Source: Candidatus Gastranaerophilales bacterium (GTDB taxonomy: Bacteria; Cyanobacteriota; Vampirovibrionia; Gastranaerophilales; Gastranaerophilaceae). From it: DNA of 64,000 nt. The position numbers and the translations under genes are program-made. Under the pieces are notes generated by a model. That model did not search any database and was not told where the DNA came from. It saw only the letters and a program-made list of their open reading frames with translations. Location: contig CALUTJ010000010.1 of NCBI GenBank assembly GCA_944323685.1, positions 1-64,000 of the forward strand, given 5' to 3'. Positions within the stretch are counted from its first letter, which is position 1. Each line of letters begins with the position of its first letter. This document shows positions 63,143-64,000 of this stretch, piece by piece.

Positions 63143-63169
63143 ATAAAACAACAAGAAGGAAATATTAAT

Positions 63170-64000
63170 ATGCAAACAATAACAAGAATAAATTCAATAC
63201 AGAATGTTTTTGGGTACGATATTTTAGAAGAGATAAAAGATGTAATCGAAGATTGTTCAATGATGGCGGATTACGAAAGAGCATTTTTAAATGCTTTAAT
63301 AAGAAAAAATAAACCTCAAAAAATATTAGAACTTGGGGTTGCAAAAGGTGGTTCGTCAATTTTAATATTAAATGCAATCAAAGATATTGAAAATTCTCAC
63401 CTATACTCAATTGATTATTTAGAAAATTTGTACTGTGATAAAAGCAAAAAAACAGGTTATGTTGTTGAAGAAAGAATACCGCAATTAAGCCCCAAATGGA
63501 CATTATATACAGGGGGGTTAGCCTGCAAATTTATTGATAAAATTGGTACTGATATTGATTTTTGTTTAATAGATACGGTACATAGAAATCCCGGTGAGAT
63601 TTTAGATTTTTTAATGATTCTTCCATATTTAAAAGATGGAGCAATCGTTGTTTTTCATGATATTGCACTACACTTTATAACCAAGGTGGATATTATCGGT
63701 TGGACGAAAACATACCAAAAAACCAACACAAACGGTTTGTTAATGAGTGCAATTAAAGGTACAAAAATTTTACCCGAATATGTCACAACCCCATATCCTA
63801 ATATAGGCGCTATCGTTATTGACAAGAGCACAAGAGAACAAATCTGGGATGTATTCAATTTGTTGACGCAAAACTGGACATACACAATACCCGAAGAAGA
63901 AGTAAGTTTTATACAAAAACATTTTGAAAGATTTTATAACAATAGTTTAATTGAAATTTATAAAACTGCCATACAAATATATAACAAAGAAACTGATAAA
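63170..64000 (+). CDS. Class I SAM methyltransferase-like protein (3' end beyond the window)
   Basis: ATG 63170, preceded by AGAAGGAAATATTAAT, opens a frame with no stop in the remaining 277 codons. The product has LELGVAKGGSSILILNAI (AdoMet motif I), HLYSIDYLEN, DFCLIDTVHRNPGEILDFL and GAIVVFHDIALHF, the order of Methyltransf_24/CmcI-like enzymes. It lacks the linker module at its N-terminus. It follows the previous methyltransferase by 27 bases, so the cluster continues to the right. Confidence 0.83.
   Translation, partial: MQTITRINSIQNVFGYDILEEIKDVIEDCSMMADYERAFLNALIRKNKPQKILELGVAKGGSSILILNAIKDIENSHLYSIDYLENLYCDKSKKTGYVVEERIPQLSPKWTLYTGGLACKFIDKIGTDIDFCLIDTVHRNPGEILDFLMILPYLKDGAIVVFHDIALHFITKVDIIGWTKTYQKTNTNGLLMSAIKGTKILPEYVTTPYPNIGAIVIDKSTREQIWDVFNLLTQNWTYTIPEEEVSFIQKHFERFYNNSLIEIYKTAIQIYNKETDK

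Overview
The window looks like a chromosome segment of a non-photosynthetic relative of cyanobacteria, most likely a gut Melainabacterium/Vampirovibrionia (Gastranaerophilales-like). The main support is the ATP synthase cluster at 40.6-45.8 kb. It has the cyanobacterial order a-c-b'-b-delta-alpha-gamma, with two different b subunits, and lacks beta and epsilon. A TolC-type channel and a two-partner secretion system show a Gram-negative envelope. The DNA is AT-rich. This placement is inferred from sequence features only.

Layout. 0.26-4.8 kb: prfB with its programmed +1 frameshift, a PAP2 phosphatase, a HEAT-like protein, a tiny ORF, a DUF374 acyltransferase and a YkgJ-type cysteine-cluster protein. 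5.0-8.4 kb: a TolC-family protein, a hairpin-rich gap and a kinase-like, tail-anchored protein. 8.6-15.9 kb: six co-directional, mostly overlapping genes (HAD phosphatase, radical SAM/SPASM enzyme, coiled-coil protein, GH13-like enzyme, methyltransferase, and a radical SAM/SPASM relative that has lost its cluster cysteines). 15.9-18.8 kb: a fusion of an endonuclease-Q-like PHP domain to a UvrD-type helicase, ending in a beta-clamp-type motif. 18.8-38.0 kb: a 5,650-residue secreted adhesin divergent from its TpsB transporter. The adhesin ends in what reads as an intact c-di-GMP-binding PilZ domain, which is unexpected in a secreted protein.

38.2-51.5 kb is mostly housekeeping: an EF-hand-loop protein, a small cysteine protein, an NfnA/PyrK-like flavoprotein, the atp cluster, a serine-acetyltransferase-like protein, an XRE regulator, rpmB, pdxJ, a divergent glucose-6-phosphate isomerase, and metX-metW. 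52.0-64.0 kb is a surface-polysaccharide cluster of large multi-domain glycosyltransferases, a glycosyltransferase-epimerase fusion and two methyltransferases, running off the right edge. Six of its proteins share a short IFSxKN...LGxK module that joins different catalytic domains or caps a protein end.

A dispersed structured repeat of about 177 bp occurs in four full copies, one edge-truncated copy and one 56-bp palindromic derivative, all between genes. No tRNA, rRNA, CRISPR array, integrase or transposase gene was recognised. The strongest leads for new biology are the PilZ-tailed adhesin, the shared linker module of the glycan enzymes, the EndoQ-UvrD fusion, the 8.6-15.9 kb operon, and a recurring N-terminal SFK[G/A] motif.
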